This document shows positions 58,176 to 58,437 of a stretch of DNA of 58,437 bases, in pieces. This stretch comes from a virus. Every line of letters begins with the position of its first letter. The first letter of the stretch is position 1. Location: the IMG/VR virus record IMGVR_UViG_3300027816_000115, positions 1-58,437 of that record. One strand, 5' to 3'. Under the pieces are notes generated by a model that saw nothing but the letters and a program-made list of their open reading frames with translations, ran no database searches and had not been told where the DNA came from. Position numbers and translations under genes: made by a program.

Positions 58176-58437
58176 TTATACTACAACATTAAAACCTACA
58201 CACTGTATATTTTTAGGAAAATTAACCTGTACAATTTTCCCCCCAGGTTGTGTTTGAATTGCATTAAATATAGATTGCAATCCGATCTTTGTAGTATTTA
58301 CATCCGTGCCGCTTATTGTATTTGTTATTGCTAATTGTATAAATATATTGTTATAAAGTATCTCAATAGTTTCTTTCCCTTTTAATCGAATATTATTTAT
58401 TGCATCATAATTTAATATAAGCGGTAATGGGATCTCT
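58176..58437 (-). CDS. Small virion protein, tandem paralogue B (partial, cut by the right edge)
   Basis: The - strand frame runs off the right end of the window; the visible last 86 codons end NFPKNIQCVGFNVVV. The stretch GTDVNTTKIGLQSIFNAI aligns with the neighbouring gene at 57858, and both share a hydrophobic end after FPxNxxC. The start lies beyond the window. Confidence 0.6.
   Translation of the reverse strand, partial: EIPLPLILNYDAINNIRLKGKETIEILYNNIFIQLAITNTISGTDVNTTKIGLQSIFNAIQTQPGGKIVQVNFPKNIQCVGFNVVV

Noticed and set aside
1-58437. CRISPR array, integrase/attachment site or insertion sequence
   Set aside because: No regularly spaced identical repeats, no integrase motif and no transposase or terminal inverted repeats were seen.

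Overview
The window is part of a tailed double-stranded DNA phage genome, most likely infecting a bacterium of the Bacteroidota (Flavobacteriia-like, probably aquatic). The DNA is very AT-rich. Genes are packed with 1-17 base overlaps, and start codons sit in A/T-rich contexts (AATTATG, TATATG) without Shine-Dalgarno sequences. One secreted protein has a typical flavobacterial signal peptide ending in NAQ. No integrase, repressor/lysogeny module or CRISPR array was found, so a lytic phage is the simplest reading. I saw no DNA or RNA polymerase gene. The right edge cuts through a gene, so the genome continues beyond the window.

Left arm, + strand, 1-19623. Positions 1-5600 hold very small early genes, mostly unknown, served by nine copies of a long promoter-like element (AACACG, exactly 9 bases, TGATAAT, then ATGTAA). 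A GP88-family gene, a candidate folded RNA (4997-5147), and two tRNA-like genes with identical acceptor stems and odd anticodon arms follow. From 5610 to 9139 come more small genes. From 9142 the recognisable middle module runs: sigma factor, Erf annealing protein, PD-(D/E)XK exonuclease, small lipoprotein, SSB, T7-type primase-helicase, a ThyA-family enzyme carrying the Asn-to-Asp change typical of dCMP (hydroxy)methylation, an endonuclease VII-like HNH nuclease, a GIY-YIG/MazG fusion, a second MazG-like protein, a PD-(D/E)XK endonuclease and a class II ribonucleotide reductase. A strong bidirectional terminator at 19641-19675 separates the two converging arms.

Right arm, - strand, 58437 down to 19724, read from right to left. 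It starts with tail fibre or adhesin genes (including a discoidin-domain protein), then a lysis cassette (holin-like, spanin-like, M15 peptidase), GroEL/GroES, small structural or accessory genes, a tRNA-Met-like gene, a second HNH nuclease and a GroES-like protein. Then comes the morphogenesis block: putative small terminase, large terminase, portal, scaffold, major capsid protein, head-tail adaptors, a large tail/stabilisation protein, a second tail protein, a cupin-like protein, an ejection-like protein with a C-terminal S74 self-cleaving chaperone, a coiled-coil virion protein and a 2713-residue polyvalent protein with an HEFLH motif. The order TerL-portal-scaffold-MCP-adaptors-tail hub-giant protein, with no tape measure or sheath gene, suggests a short-tailed virion, distantly like crAss-like and other podoviral phages of Bacteroidota.

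Together the genes describe a phage that redirects transcription early through its own promoters and sigma factor, builds and may modify its nucleotide pool (RNR, ThyA-like, two MazG-like proteins), replicates and recombines with SSB, Erf, exonuclease and primase-helicase, and assembles a virion with help from its own chaperonin.
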